Shown: positions 11,175-19,397, numbered from the stretch's first letter. The stretch is DNA of 37,382 nt from Sandaracinaceae bacterium (GCA_017881055.1 JADGRF010000091.1:1-37382), one strand, 5' to 3'. Numbers and translations are program-made. Notes: generated from the sequence alone by a model not told the origin.

Positions 11175-11849
11175 ATGCTCGACCTCGCACGCCATGACGA
11201 CGTCTTCGTGCTCACGATGAAGAGCGGTGAAAACCGCTTCAACGCAGCGTTCTGCAACGCGCTCGATCGCGCGCTCGACGAAGTGCAGGCGTCGTCGGGT
11301 CCGGCTGCGCTGGTCACGGTAGGCGAGGGCAAGTTCTACTCGAACGGGCTCGATCTCGACTGGATGGCGACGGCCGGTGCCGAAGCCTCGCAGGCGTGCG
11401 TTGGACACGTGCATCGCTTGCTCGGTCGCCTGCTCACGTTCCCCGTGATCACGGTGGCCGCCATGAACGGTCACGCGTTTGCAGCTGGCGCGATGTGGAC
11501 GCTCGCGCACGACTTCCGTGTGATGCGCAGCGACCGCGGCTATTTCTGTTTGCCGGAGATCGACATCCAGATCCCCTTCACGCCGCCGATGGCTGCGCTC
11601 ATTCAAGCGCGCCTGTCGAAATTCACCGCGCACGAAGCCATGACCACCGGCAAGCGCTACGGCGCGGACGAGGCTTTGCAAAGGCAGATCGTGCACAGCG
11701 TTGCGCCGGAGCAGGACGTGCTGCGCAGCGCGCGCGAGCTGGCGAAGGCGAACGCGGCCAAGTCGCGCTCCACGCTCGCCGCGATCAAGAAAACCATGTT
11801 TCGCGAAGTGCTGACTGCGATCGCGGCCGAGAAAAACAGCGCCGCGTGA
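11175..11849 (+). CDS. enoyl-CoA hydratase/isomerase family protein (3,2-enoyl-CoA isomerase-like)
   Basis: A 224-residue crotonase-fold protein. The oxyanion-hole segments are GKFYSNGLDL and MNGHAFAAGAMW, and the Glu of LPEIDI followed by PFTPPM matches the eukaryotic-type delta3-delta2-enoyl-CoA isomerases better than the hydratases. It would shift the double bond of 3-enoyl-CoA to the 2-trans position during oxidation of unsaturated fatty acids. The start is the ATG at 11175. There is no Shine-Dalgarno site, but TAGGAT lies 6 bp upstream, which points to a leaderless transcript. It sits behind the clpB hairpin and is followed by its own hairpin, so it is likely a single-gene unit. The substrate remains inference. 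Confidence 0.85.
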   Translation: MLDLARHDDVFVLTMKSGENRFNAAFCNALDRALDEVQASSGPAALVTVGEGKFYSNGLDLDWMATAGAEASQACVGHVHRLLGRLLTFPVITVAAMNGHAFAAGAMWTLAHDFRVMRSDRGYFCLPEIDIQIPFTPPMAALIQARLSKFTAHEAMTTGKRYGADEALQRQIVHSVAPEQDVLRSARELAKANAAKSRSTLAAIKKTMFREVLTAIAAEKNSAA

Positions 11850-11853
11850 AACC

Positions 11854-11871
11854 TGCGAGATCCTTCTCGCA
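11854..11871 (+). terminator. hairpin after the enoyl-CoA isomerase gene
   Basis: TGCGAGA, a 4-base loop and TCTCGCA lie 5 bp after the stop codon. The seven-pair stem is perfect; the following bases are only mildly T-rich. Confidence 0.5.
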
Positions 11872-11934
11872 CGTGCTGCGTCTCTAGCCCTTGTCTCGTG
11901 TCACCGGGCGGTGGCCGACAGGAGGGCATGTGTG

Positions 11935-13089
11935 ATGCGTCGCGGATTTAGCTTTCGTTTGGGCATGTTGGCTGCGTTCTCGGGCACGTTGTTGGTGGGG
12001 GCGGTCGCGTTGGCAGCGGACACGCCGCTCTTGGCTGCCGCCGATCCGCACGCGCTCGTCGCGGGCAAGCCGGGCGGCGCCGTCGTCGCCAAGCCCGCGC
12101 GCCCGCGCATCGAGGTCATGTTCGTGCTCGACACGACCGGCTCGATGAGCGGCTTGATCGAGGGCGCGAAGCGGAAGATCTGGTCGATCGCCGACGAGCT
12201 CGCGTCCGCACAGCCCGAGCCGGAGCTGCGCGTGGGCTTGATCGCGTATCGTGATCGCGGGGATGCGTACATCACGCAGCGCTTTGATCTGACCGAGGAT
12301 CTCGACGCGCTCTACCAGAAGCTGCAAGCGCTGCAGGCCGACGGCGGCGGCGATGGCCCGGAGTCGGTGAACCAAGCGCTGCACGAAGCCGTGGCCAGCA
12401 CGCACTGGACTGCCGGGCCTTCGGTATACCGCGCGGTGTTCTTGGTCGGCGACGCGCCGCCGCACATGGACTACGACAACGACGTGCCGTACACGCAGAC
12501 GATGCGGTCCGCAGCTGCCAGCGGCATCGTGATCAACACCGTGCAGTGCGGCAGCGAGAACGAGACCAGGCGCGTCTGGTCGCAGATCGCCAAGCACGCG
12601 CAGGGTATGTACGCGGCGATCGAGCAAAGCGGCGGCATGATGGCGATCGCCGCTCCGATGGACGCCGATATCGCGCGCTTGAACGCGGAGCTGTCGGACA
12701 CGGTCGTGCCGTACGGCGACGCCGGCCAGAAAGAGCGGGTCGCGGCCAAGGCGTCGTTGGCACGCGGCGCGTCAGCTGAAGCGGGTGCGGCGCGCATCTC
12801 GTACCTGAGCAAGAAGGGCGGCGACGTGGTCACCGGCCGCGGCGACTTGGTCGACGACGTACGCAGGGGTCGCGTGAAGTTGGCGTCGGTGCCAGCGAGC
12901 GAGCTACCGCAGGAGCTGCGCGGCCGGCCGCAGAACGAACAGGCCGAGGAGCTGGGCAAGCCCGCCGCCGCTCGCGAGAAAATCAAGGGCCAGCTCGACA
13001 AGCTGGTGCAGCAGCGCAACGAGTACGTGAAGGCCGAAGAGAAGAAGCTGCGCGCGAGCGGTGGGGGGACGGCTTCGACGCCAAGGTGA
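11935..13089 (+). CDS. secreted von Willebrand factor A domain protein (C-terminus frame-shifted)
   Basis: A signal peptide (cleavage likely after VALA, residue 28) leads into a vWA domain from about residue 58. Its metal-ion-dependent adhesion site is intact as DTTGSMS at 66-72, and GDAPPH lies further on. The domain is followed by a helical, Lys/Glu-rich C-terminal part. vWA domains bind protein ligands through Mg2+; the ligand is unknown. GGAGG at 11921-11925 supports a start at ATG 11935 (or GTG 11932). As read, the frame ends in an atypical tail at 13089. One extra base in the G6 run at 13063-13068 would extend it with a natural-looking end to 13145. See the separate entry. Confidence 0.85.
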   Translation: MRRGFSFRLGMLAAFSGTLLVGAVALAADTPLLAAADPHALVAGKPGGAVVAKPARPRIEVMFVLDTTGSMSGLIEGAKRKIWSIADELASAQPEPELRVGLIAYRDRGDAYITQRFDLTEDLDALYQKLQALQADGGGDGPESVNQALHEAVASTHWTAGPSVYRAVFLVGDAPPHMDYDNDVPYTQTMRSAAASGIVINTVQCGSENETRRVWSQIAKHAQGMYAAIEQSGGMMAIAAPMDADIARLNAELSDTVVPYGDAGQKERVAAKASLARGASAEAGAARISYLSKKGGDVVTGRGDLVDDVRRGRVKLASVPASELPQELRGRPQNEQAEELGKPAAAREKIKGQLDKLVQQRNEYVKAEEKKLRASGGGTASTPR

Positions 13090-13145
13090 AGACGGCCGTG
13101 AAGGCGCAAGCGGCGGCGGCGGCCGGCGTGACGTACAAGGACTGA
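13063..13145 (+). other. out-of-frame C-terminus of the vWA protein after a G6 run
   Basis: After the six G at 13063-13068, the alternative frame encodes DGFDAKVKTAVKAQ, four more Ala, then GVTYKD and a stop at 13145. This fits the ..FDAKV..L..QA...G..Y endings I associate with related vWA proteins much better than the in-frame GTASTPR tail. Adding one G (or removing two) joins the two frames into a 403-residue protein. The cause may be a sequencing indel, a true mutation, or slippage in the G-run. Confidence 0.6.
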
Positions 13146-13273
13146 CGGGAGACGCGGCTCGGCCCGTAAGCATACCGCGGGGACGGTCGACGTGCATAGG
13201 GGAGGGTTCGTGGTCCGCGGCCGGGTGCGGCCTCCAGCGCCGCCGACTTTTCTTGCTATGCTCCGGCGCCTCC

Positions 13274-14254
13274 ATGAGCGTGTCCGTTCCAGCTTCTGTC
13301 ACCGCGCCGCCTCGGGCGCCCGCCGAAGCTCGCAGCTCGGTCCCCGTGGTCCAGGTGACCGGCGTCTCGAAGCACTACGACGGGCGTGAGGTCGTGCACG
13401 AGCTCTCGCTGCACGTGCAGCCCGGGCAGTGCTTTGGTCTGCTCGGCCCGAACGGCGCCGGCAAGAGCACGACGCTGCGCATGATCTACGGCGTGACCAA
13501 GCCTTCCGGTGGCAGCGTGCGCGTGTTCGGCCTCGACGTCGCCCAGGACGGTCGGCGCGTGCGCGAGCGCTTGGGCGTCACGCTGCAGGACAACGTGATG
13601 ATCGACGTGCTCACGCCGATCGAGAACCTACGCGTGTTCGGCGGCTACCACCTGCTGCGCGAGCCGGTCTTGTCGCAGCGCATCGCCGCGCTCGTCGACT
13701 ACTTGGAGCTCGGCTCGCACGCGAACGTGCCCGTGGTCGCGCTTTCCGGTGGCTTCAAGCGCCGGCTCGCGATCGCGATGTCGCTGATCAACGAGCCGGA
13801 GCTGCTCATCCTCGACGAACCCACCACCGGCCTCGACCCCGCCGTGCGCCTGTCGCTCTGGACGAAAGTGCGCGAGCTCAAGGCCAAGGGCAAGACCGTG
13901 CTGCTCACGACTCACTACATGGATGAAGCCGAGCGCCTGTGCGACTACGTGGTGATCATGGCCCAGGGTCGCGCCGTGTGTCAGGGCACGCCCAAGGACT
14001 TGATCCTGACGCACGTCGGCCGCGACGCCTTCGAAGTGGATTGCTCGGCGGAAGAGCAAACTCAGCTGCTGCAAGGCCTCACGCTCGGCTCGCTGCGCTC
14101 CGGTCCGCGCTTGCTCGTGTACGGCAATGATCTCGCCGCGCTCGTGCCGCGGCTGCACGCGATCGCACCCGAGCGTGCGTACATCGCGCGCCCCGCGAAC
14201 CTGGAAGACGTGTTCCTCGCCCAGACGGGCACGCACCTCGAGGCCGGCGCATGA
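13274..14254 (+). CDS. ABC transporter ATP-binding protein, NodI/DrrA type
   Basis: A 326-residue ATPase. Walker A GPNGAGKS is at 58-65, the signature LSGG at 157-160 and Walker B LLILDEP at about 177-183; the D-loop and the H-loop in TTHYMDEAE follow. The C-terminal region after about residue 245 is the extra domain seen in NodI and drug-exporter ATPases. It powers the permease encoded next, with which it overlaps by 4 bp (ATGA), so the two are translationally coupled. The pair most likely exports a lipid, oligosaccharide or drug across the inner membrane. The start is ATG 13274; a TATGCT -10-like hexamer lies 11 bp before it. The frame is open further upstream, but that part lacks homologous features. 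Confidence 0.92.
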   Translation: MSVSVPASVTAPPRAPAEARSSVPVVQVTGVSKHYDGREVVHELSLHVQPGQCFGLLGPNGAGKSTTLRMIYGVTKPSGGSVRVFGLDVAQDGRRVRERLGVTLQDNVMIDVLTPIENLRVFGGYHLLREPVLSQRIAALVDYLELGSHANVPVVALSGGFKRRLAIAMSLINEPELLILDEPTTGLDPAVRLSLWTKVRELKAKGKTVLLTTHYMDEAERLCDYVVIMAQGRAVCQGTPKDLILTHVGRDAFEVDCSAEEQTQLLQGLTLGSLRSGPRLLVYGNDLAALVPRLHAIAPERAYIARPANLEDVFLAQTGTHLEAGA

Positions 14255-15030
14255 GCAAGTTGATCTCCTGGCCGCACGCGCTGGCGGTCACCCGTCGCAA
14301 CGCCGCCATGTACCGGCGCACCTGGGTGCTCAGCATCCTGCCGAATTTCTTCGAGCCCGTGTTCTACCTGTGGTCGATTGGGCTCGGCGTCGGCGCCTAC
14401 GTCGCGAAGATGCGCGGCGTGCCGTACGTGGAGTTCCTGGTGCCCGGCCTGATCTGCGTGTCCGCGATGAACGGCAGCAGCTTCGAGGCCACGTACAACG
14501 TCTACGTGCGCATGCACTACGAGAAGATGTACGCGGTCATGCTCACGACGCCGGTCGAGCCGGAAGACATCTTGGTCGGCGAGCTGCTCTGGGCGTTGAT
14601 CCGCGCCTGCATGTACGGTGGCATCTTCTTGATCGTCACCGTGCTGTTCGGGCTCACTACGCCGCTGCAAGCGCTGCGCGTTCTGCCCGTGATCCCACTC
14701 GCGGGCTTGCTCTTCGCCGCGCTCGGCCTCGCGTTCACGCTGCGCGTCGGCAGCATCGACTTGTTCAGCTACTACTTCACGATGTTCCTGACGCCGCTGT
14801 TCCTGTTCTCCGACGTGTTCTTCCCGATCGAAGAGCGCCTGCACGGCGTGTGGCTGTACGTGGCCGAGCTGCTGCCCTTGTTGCATCCGGTGCGCCTGTC
14901 GCGCGCCGCGTTTCACGGCGGCGGAGTCTCGCTCGGCACGGTGGCCTGGGACATCACGTACACGCTCGGCATTGCGCTCGGGCTGCTCTCTTGGTGCCGC
15001 AAGCTGATTCGAGACCGGCTGGTCGCGTAG
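14251..15030 (+). CDS. ABC-2 type permease, NodJ family
   Basis: A 259-residue permease with six predicted membrane helices: about residues 28-48, 62-80, 110-135, 145-167, 172-192 and 228-248. The sequence after helix 1 (EPVFYLWSIGLGVGAYV) and the FLVPGLI..AMNGSSFE block are typical of NodJ-type ABC-2 transporters. It forms the membrane channel for the ATPase upstream. The coupling to the ATPase by an ATGA overlap and the matching family types (NodI with NodJ) make the partnership secure. The substrate is unknown: no glycosyltransferase or polyketide genes lie next to it. No strong terminator follows the stop codon. Confidence 0.93.
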   Translation: MSKLISWPHALAVTRRNAAMYRRTWVLSILPNFFEPVFYLWSIGLGVGAYVAKMRGVPYVEFLVPGLICVSAMNGSSFEATYNVYVRMHYEKMYAVMLTTPVEPEDILVGELLWALIRACMYGGIFLIVTVLFGLTTPLQALRVLPVIPLAGLLFAALGLAFTLRVGSIDLFSYYFTMFLTPLFLFSDVFFPIEERLHGVWLYVAELLPLLHPVRLSRAAFHGGGVSLGTVAWDITYTLGIALGLLSWCRKLIRDRLVA

Positions 15031-15081
15031 CGTGGATCTCGAGCAGTGGCGCGTGCCGCTCCGGGGGCTATACAGATCGGT

Positions 15082-15552
15082 ATGGCTGCACGGTGGTCCA
15101 CGCGTCTCGGCAGGCTTGCCACTCTGCTCGCGCTGAGCCCTTGCCTCGCGGGTTGTCCGGACGACGGCACCGGTCCGCCGACGCCCGCTGCGACCGGTGG
15201 CGTGACCGCGTGCCTCGCGCAGTGCGAACAGCAGCTGTCAACGTGCAACACGAGCTGTCCGGACGGTAGCTGTCGCGTGGACTGCAACAACGCCGCGGAC
15301 CAGTGCCGCACCTCGTGCTACGCGCAAGCGAATCAGGTGGGCACCGCTGGCGTGGGTGCAGCCGGCGTTCTTGGCAACACGGCAGGCGCGGGTGTCGGCG
15401 CTGCCGGAATCGGCGTCGGCACCGGTAGCGCGCTCTGCTACTCGCAGTGCAGCGACGCGCTGTCGCAGTGCATGATCACCTGCAACGACGCGAGCTGCCA
15501 GAGCGCATGCTACAGCGCATTCAACCACTGCAACGCGCAGTGCACGATGTGA
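15082..15552 (+). CDS. cysteine-rich lipoprotein with two 8-Cys modules
   Basis: The protein starts at ATG 15082 and opens with a lipoprotein signal ending LAGC (Cys about residue 24). After a short spacer it holds two modules with exactly the same cysteine spacing: C-x3-C-x6-C-x3-C-x4-C-x3-C-x6-C-x3-C. They are joined by a 30-residue Gly/Ala/Val linker. The paired CxxxC spacing suggests helical hairpins held by disulfides, as in CHCH-type folds, but no homology to that family is claimed. It is exported and probably faces the periplasm or cell surface, where the cysteines would be oxidised. TATACA lies 7 bp before the start and no Shine-Dalgarno site is seen. The frame also opens at 15046 but the signal fits 15082. 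The function is unknown. Confidence 0.75.
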   Translation: MAARWSTRLGRLATLLALSPCLAGCPDDGTGPPTPAATGGVTACLAQCEQQLSTCNTSCPDGSCRVDCNNAADQCRTSCYAQANQVGTAGVGAAGVLGNTAGAGVGAAGIGVGTGSALCYSQCSDALSQCMITCNDASCQSACYSAFNHCNAQCTM

Positions 15553-15717
15553 AGTAGTCGTCGGTTGTTGGTTCAGCGCGCGCGGTGGGATTTTGTGCGG
15601 AACGGTACGTTCCAGAAGGTCGTTGGGGCGTGTGCGCTGGAAGGCCGCAGCCCGTAAGGTTACGCTCCGGCGACGGCGCACCGCGCGTAGCAGCGCGTCG
15701 CCAAGCCGCTTGTCTCC

Positions 15718-16590
15718 ATGCACACCGACACCGACAAATCCCCCGCTGATGTGCAGCTGACAAGTGACGCCCGCGAGGGCCGGGATTCGGTCCGGGCCTC
15801 GCTCGTGCGGCTGGACGCGATGTGCGCTCGGGCAGGTCTCGATCTCGAGGGCGTCAGCGCTGCGATCGTGGAACGCATGCGCTTACTCGCCGTGGTCACG
15901 GAGACCGTGCGCGACTGCGAGCGCTGCGCGGATCTGGCCGAGCAGTTCTTCGCCCACGACGACGCGGTCAAGCCGCCCGAAGAACGTTGGGGTGCGATCG
16001 AGCGTCGCACGGTCGTGCTCGCCAGCTTGTTCTCCGACATCGGCAAGACCGGTCCCAACCATGCGGACGTGTCGGGTCGGCGCTTGATCGCCGAGATGTT
16101 CGCGGTCGAGAACGTGCCCGACGGCGGCATCTCGGTGGCGCGTTTCTTCCAGCTCTACTTCGCGACCGATGCTGGCGATCGCGCCTCCCGGTTTCGCGCG
16201 CTTGGTCTCGATCCTGCCATGCGCATGCGCGACTTCTGGAACCTGCACAGCGTCTGGACGTTGCAGATCTTGCAGGGCGACGGCGTGCCGCGCAGAGTCG
16301 TGTTCGCGGCGGCAGCTCACCACTTGATCGAGAACATCAACCCGCACGAGCTGCTCGCGAAAGACGAGCGCACCAGGGGCTATTTCGACGCCGACGCCCC
16401 GTTCGATCGCACGGTGAAGTTGGTCATCGTGCTCGACAAATACGACGCTGCGCGTCGTCGCGGGCAGCGCTCGCACGCCGATGCCATCGCCTGGTTGCGG
16501 CAGTTGGTCGCCAGCCATCCGCGCTTCGCCCACGACCACGAGCTCTTCGGGCTGATCGACAGTCTCGCCGCGATGAACCCGCGGCTGTGA
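15718..16590 (+). CDS. HD-GYP-like protein with a degenerate HD motif
   Basis: A 290-residue soluble protein. Residues 103-112 read SLFSDIGKTG, matching the LLHDIGKIG motif of HD-GYP domains, but the first His is Ser106. The other expected ligands have counterparts: Asp107, His177 (NLHSVW), His201-His202 (AAAHH) and Asp240 (VLDKYDA). The GYP motif itself is not recognisable. HD-GYP enzymes hydrolyse cyclic di-GMP or related nucleotides. With one metal ligand lost, this one may be a non-catalytic receptor or have a changed metal site. No receiver or membrane domain is present. The assignment rests on order and spacing of motifs only. The start is ATG 15718, with no good ribosome binding site. 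Confidence 0.7.
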   Translation: MHTDTDKSPADVQLTSDAREGRDSVRASLVRLDAMCARAGLDLEGVSAAIVERMRLLAVVTETVRDCERCADLAEQFFAHDDAVKPPEERWGAIERRTVVLASLFSDIGKTGPNHADVSGRRLIAEMFAVENVPDGGISVARFFQLYFATDAGDRASRFRALGLDPAMRMRDFWNLHSVWTLQILQGDGVPRRVVFAAAAHHLIENINPHELLAKDERTRGYFDADAPFDRTVKLVIVLDKYDAARRRGQRSHADAIAWLRQLVASHPRFAHDHELFGLIDSLAAMNPRL

Positions 16591-16597
16591 GGTCACC

Positions 16598-16633
16598 GCG
16601 GCCGTCAACCTTCGTGATCCCCACTGTCAGAGC
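16598..16633 (+). repeat. dispersed 36-bp repeat, copy A
   Basis: This stretch, 7 bp after a stop codon, matches 37345-37380 without gaps at 32 of 36 positions. Copy A keeps only the right half of the dyad seen in copy B. Both copies lie at the 3' end of a gene. Confidence 0.6.
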
Positions 16634-16710
16634 GTGTCCCGGAGGCCGCTGTCGTCCTCGCGACGACCGCGCGCTACGCTTGTCCAAGGGCCGCGAGCTA
16701 TCGCTCTGAT

Positions 16711-16770
16711 GTCCACGATTGGTGGACTGTTCGGATCGAGCGAGGGTACTCGTAACCAGCAACGATCCGA
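16711..16770 (+). promoter_or_regulatory. two dyads upstream of the lipoprotein gene
   Basis: GTCCAC-N5-GTGGAC at 16711-16727 is a perfect operator-like palindrome. Directly after it, TCGGATCG (16731-16738) pairs with CGATCCGA (16763-16770) around a 24-base loop. Both lie between the dispersed repeat and the strong ribosome binding site of the gene at 16817. They may be repressor sites or a structured leader; no regulator is identified. Confidence 0.4.
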
Positions 16771-16816
16771 CCCGGATAGCCAACACAGGTCTCAGGTCTG
16801 CGGAGGAGAAGGTGAC

Positions 16817-18313
16817 ATGCGTGCTGCATTTTTCGTGAGTGTTCTCGGGCTGGTCGCGGCGGCATGCTCGTCGAGCGGATCGCATGGTCCTGGCGAGCCC
16901 GGCCTCGGATCGGGTGCGGGTAGCGGTAGCTCGGGCGCGGGCACCAACGGGTTCGGCAACAGCAACGGCAACGGCGTCGGTGGCGCGCTGGGCGGCCTAA
17001 GCGATGGCGGCATCGGCACGAGCAACATTCCCGCGTGCGTGGGCCTGCAGTGCCAGCAGCACGCGTGCGCGGGTGGTGGCAGCACCACGATCAGCGGCCG
17101 GGTCTACGATCCCGCCGGCAAGAACCCGCTCTACAACATCGTGGTCTACGTACCGAACGCGCCGCTCGAGCCACTCAAGACGGGCGCTTCGTGCGATCAG
17201 TGCGATACCCTGTACAGCGGCCACCCGGTCGCGAGCGCGCTCACCGACGCCGACGGCAACTTCAAGATCACGGATGCACCTGACGGCACCGACATCCCGC
17301 TCGTGATTCAAGTCGGCAAGTGGCGCAAGGAGCTGAAGATCGCGAAGGTCACGCGCTGCAAAGACAACCCGCAGCCCGACAAGTCGCTGCGCTTGCCCAA
17401 GAACCACAAAGAGGGCGCGATCCCGAACATCGCGATCTCCACCGGTGGCGCCGACACGCTCGAGTGTTTGTTGCGGCGCATCGGCGTCGACGCCAGCGAA
17501 TACACACCCGGCCCCGGTGGCGCAGGCCGGATCCACATCTTCCACGGCGGCGGAAGGCTCGACGGTGTGCCCGCGTACTCGGCGCCTAACACCTCGCCGC
17601 CTGCACCCGAGGCCCCCGTCGCGCTCTGGGACAAGAAGGCCGACCTGATGCGCTTCGACATCGTGCTCCTGTCGTGCGAGGGCGCTGAGACCACGGGCAT
17701 GAACCAAGCTGCGCTGCACGCCTACGCGAGCGCGGGCGGCCGCGTGTTCGCGTCGCACTTCCACTACGCATGGTTCAACACCGGGCCGTATGGCAGCGAG
17801 AACTTGGCCACCTGGACGACCGGCAGCAATCACATCGACGACATCAACGCGACGATCGTGACCAAGCTCCCGAACGGCAAGACGTTCCCGAAGGGCGTCG
17901 CGCTCGAGAAGTGGCTCGGCAACGTGAACGCGTTGACCAACGGCGAGCTACCGATCAAAGAGGCGCGCCACAACGCCGACCTCGCGCCGGGCAGCTCGCC
18001 ATCGCAGACGTGGATCCTGGCGGACTCGAGCTCGCCCGCACCGGGCGCCGTGCAGTACCTGTCGTTCAACACGCCGACCGACGCCAAGATCACGCCCGAC
18101 GGACCTTCGTATTGTGGTCGCGTCGTGTACAGCGATCTGCACGTAGGCGCGGCCTCCGGCGACATGCCGATCAAGCCCGTGCCCGACGAGTGCGCCAAGA
18201 TGGATCTCTCGCCTCAAGAAAAGGCGCTCGAGTTCATGCTGTTCGACTTGTCGTCGTGCGTCACGCCCGACAGCAAACCGCCCGCAGCGCCCGTCGTGGA
18301 GGTGCCGCAGTAG
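16817..18313 (+). CDS. secreted lipoprotein with carboxypeptidase-regulatory-like and GATase-like domains
   Basis: A 498-residue protein with a lipobox (AAAC, Cys17) and a long Gly/Ser/Asn spacer. A beta-sandwich of carboxypeptidase-regulatory type starts at about residue 92 (TISGRVYDPAG) and includes TDADGNFKI. After about residue 210 comes an alpha/beta part with RFDIVLLSCEGAE and the GGRVFASHFHYAW motif, which recalls ThuA/class I amidotransferase-like folds without a clear catalytic Cys. The same two domains, in the same order, form the centre of the 1392-residue protein at 19655-23833. The start is ATG 16817, supported by GGAGGAGAAGG just upstream. The frame reaches back to 16634 but the signal peptide fits only 16817. 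It is probably a cell-surface protein; the activity is unknown. Confidence 0.82.
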   Translation: MRAAFFVSVLGLVAAACSSSGSHGPGEPGLGSGAGSGSSGAGTNGFGNSNGNGVGGALGGLSDGGIGTSNIPACVGLQCQQHACAGGGSTTISGRVYDPAGKNPLYNIVVYVPNAPLEPLKTGASCDQCDTLYSGHPVASALTDADGNFKITDAPDGTDIPLVIQVGKWRKELKIAKVTRCKDNPQPDKSLRLPKNHKEGAIPNIAISTGGADTLECLLRRIGVDASEYTPGPGGAGRIHIFHGGGRLDGVPAYSAPNTSPPAPEAPVALWDKKADLMRFDIVLLSCEGAETTGMNQAALHAYASAGGRVFASHFHYAWFNTGPYGSENLATWTTGSNHIDDINATIVTKLPNGKTFPKGVALEKWLGNVNALTNGELPIKEARHNADLAPGSSPSQTWILADSSSPAPGAVQYLSFNTPTDAKITPDGPSYCGRVVYSDLHVGAASGDMPIKPVPDECAKMDLSPQEKALEFMLFDLSSCVTPDSKPPAAPVVEVPQ

Positions 18314-18320
18314 CGGCACT

Positions 18321-19397
18321 TCAGTTCGTGTCGGCCGGCGCAGCCGGTGTACGCGGCGCGAACGCCTCGTGCCTTGCCGACGGAGACGACGGAGACGACG
18401 GAGCCGCCAGCGCAGCGCACTCGGCGTGCCCGCGCTCCAGCGTCTCGAGCACGCCCGCCAGCGTGTCGACGTGGTTCAGCTCGCGCACGAGGTCGCTCGC
18501 ACCCGGAACGCGCTGCAGGTAGTGCGGATAGCTGCGGCGCATCGCGCGCACGGCGCGGCGTGTACCCCGATCCGCGTTCATCGCGAGCAGCTGTTCGCGG
18601 CACAGCGCGAAGCGTTCATCCAGCGTAGGCGGTGCCAGCTGACCTTGCTGATCGAGTCGTGCTCGCACCTCACGGAAGATCCAGGGGTGCTCGATCGCGC
18701 GGCGTCCAATCATCACGCCCGCGCAGCCCGTAGTATCCAGCGCGCGCTTGGCATCGCTCGCGCTGCGAATGTCGCCGTTCACGATCACGGGAATGGTTAC
18801 TGCCGCCTGCGCCTGCGCGGCCCAGATCCAGTCGGCGTCGCCGCCGTAGCCCTTCTTCGCCGTGCGGCAATGAATCGTCAGCGCGCGCACGCCCACGCCT
18901 TCCAAGCGCTGCGCCAGCTCCACGATCGGCATCGTGGCTTCGTCGCCCCAGCCGATGCGCGTCTTCACGGTCACCGGTAGCGCGACGCTCGCCACCAGCT
19001 TCCGGGCCATCGCCACCATCGCGTCCGGATCGCGCAGCCAACCGGCGCCGGCGCCGCCGCGCGCGATCTTCGGCACCCAGCAGCCGCAGTTGATGTCGAG
19101 GTACGCGGGCAGGGCTTCTTCGGCAATGCGCGCGGCTTCGGTCAGCTTTTCCTGGTTCGAGCCGTAGATCTGAATCGCCGTCGGACTATCGCCTTCGGGC
19201 AACGCGATCTTGCGGCGCGCGTCAGCCTGTTGCGTGACCAAGCCATCGGCGTTCACGAATTCGGTCACGCACACGTCCGCTCCGCGCGCGCGACACACGC
19301 GCCGAAACACCGCGTCGGAGACGTCTTCCATCGGCGCCAAGAGCACGGGTCGCGTCGCGAACGTGCGGTCGAAGTCGAACCGCACGCGTTGGGTCAC
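18321..19397 (-). CDS. tRNA-dihydrouridine synthase, DusB-like
   Basis: A 358-residue flavoenzyme that reduces uridine in tRNA D-loops with FMN and NADPH. It begins LLAPMEDVSD (family: LAPM.GVTD), has the catalytic Cys in NCGCW, the HCRTAKKGYGG substrate/phosphate region, NGDI and a MIGRRAIEHPWIF block typical of DusB/NifR3. The usual NxGCP is NCGCW here, with Trp for Pro after the catalytic Cys. The start is GTG 19397, which overlaps the stop of the small upstream gene as GTGA; a longer frame to 19481 lacks any conserved residues. The last 30 residues are a Ser/Pro/Ala tail partly encoded by a 9-bp tandem repeat. Confidence 0.9.
   Translation of the reverse strand: MTQRVRFDFDRTFATRPVLLAPMEDVSDAVFRRVCRARGADVCVTEFVNADGLVTQQADARRKIALPEGDSPTAIQIYGSNQEKLTEAARIAEEALPAYLDINCGCWVPKIARGGAGAGWLRDPDAMVAMARKLVASVALPVTVKTRIGWGDEATMPIVELAQRLEGVGVRALTIHCRTAKKGYGGDADWIWAAQAQAAVTIPVIVNGDIRSASDAKRALDTTGCAGVMIGRRAIEHPWIFREVRARLDQQGQLAPPTLDERFALCREQLLAMNADRGTRRAVRAMRRSYPHYLQRVPGASDLVRELNHVDTLAGVLETLERGHAECAALAAPSSPSSPSARHEAFAPRTPAAPADTN
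18379..18405 (+). repeat. 9-bp tandem repeat in the 3' end of dus
   Basis: Three units of GACGGAGAC (the last ends GCC) lie in a row. On the coding strand they give SSP-type tripeptides in the low-complexity tail, outside the enzyme domain, so length changes would be tolerated. Confidence 0.7.

Noticed and set aside
15599..15664. Small dyads GGAACG-N3-CGTTCC and CGTAA-N2-TTACG before the HD-GYP-like gene
   Set aside because: They are short, not placed at a recognisable promoter and not repeated in the window, so I do not claim a regulatory site.
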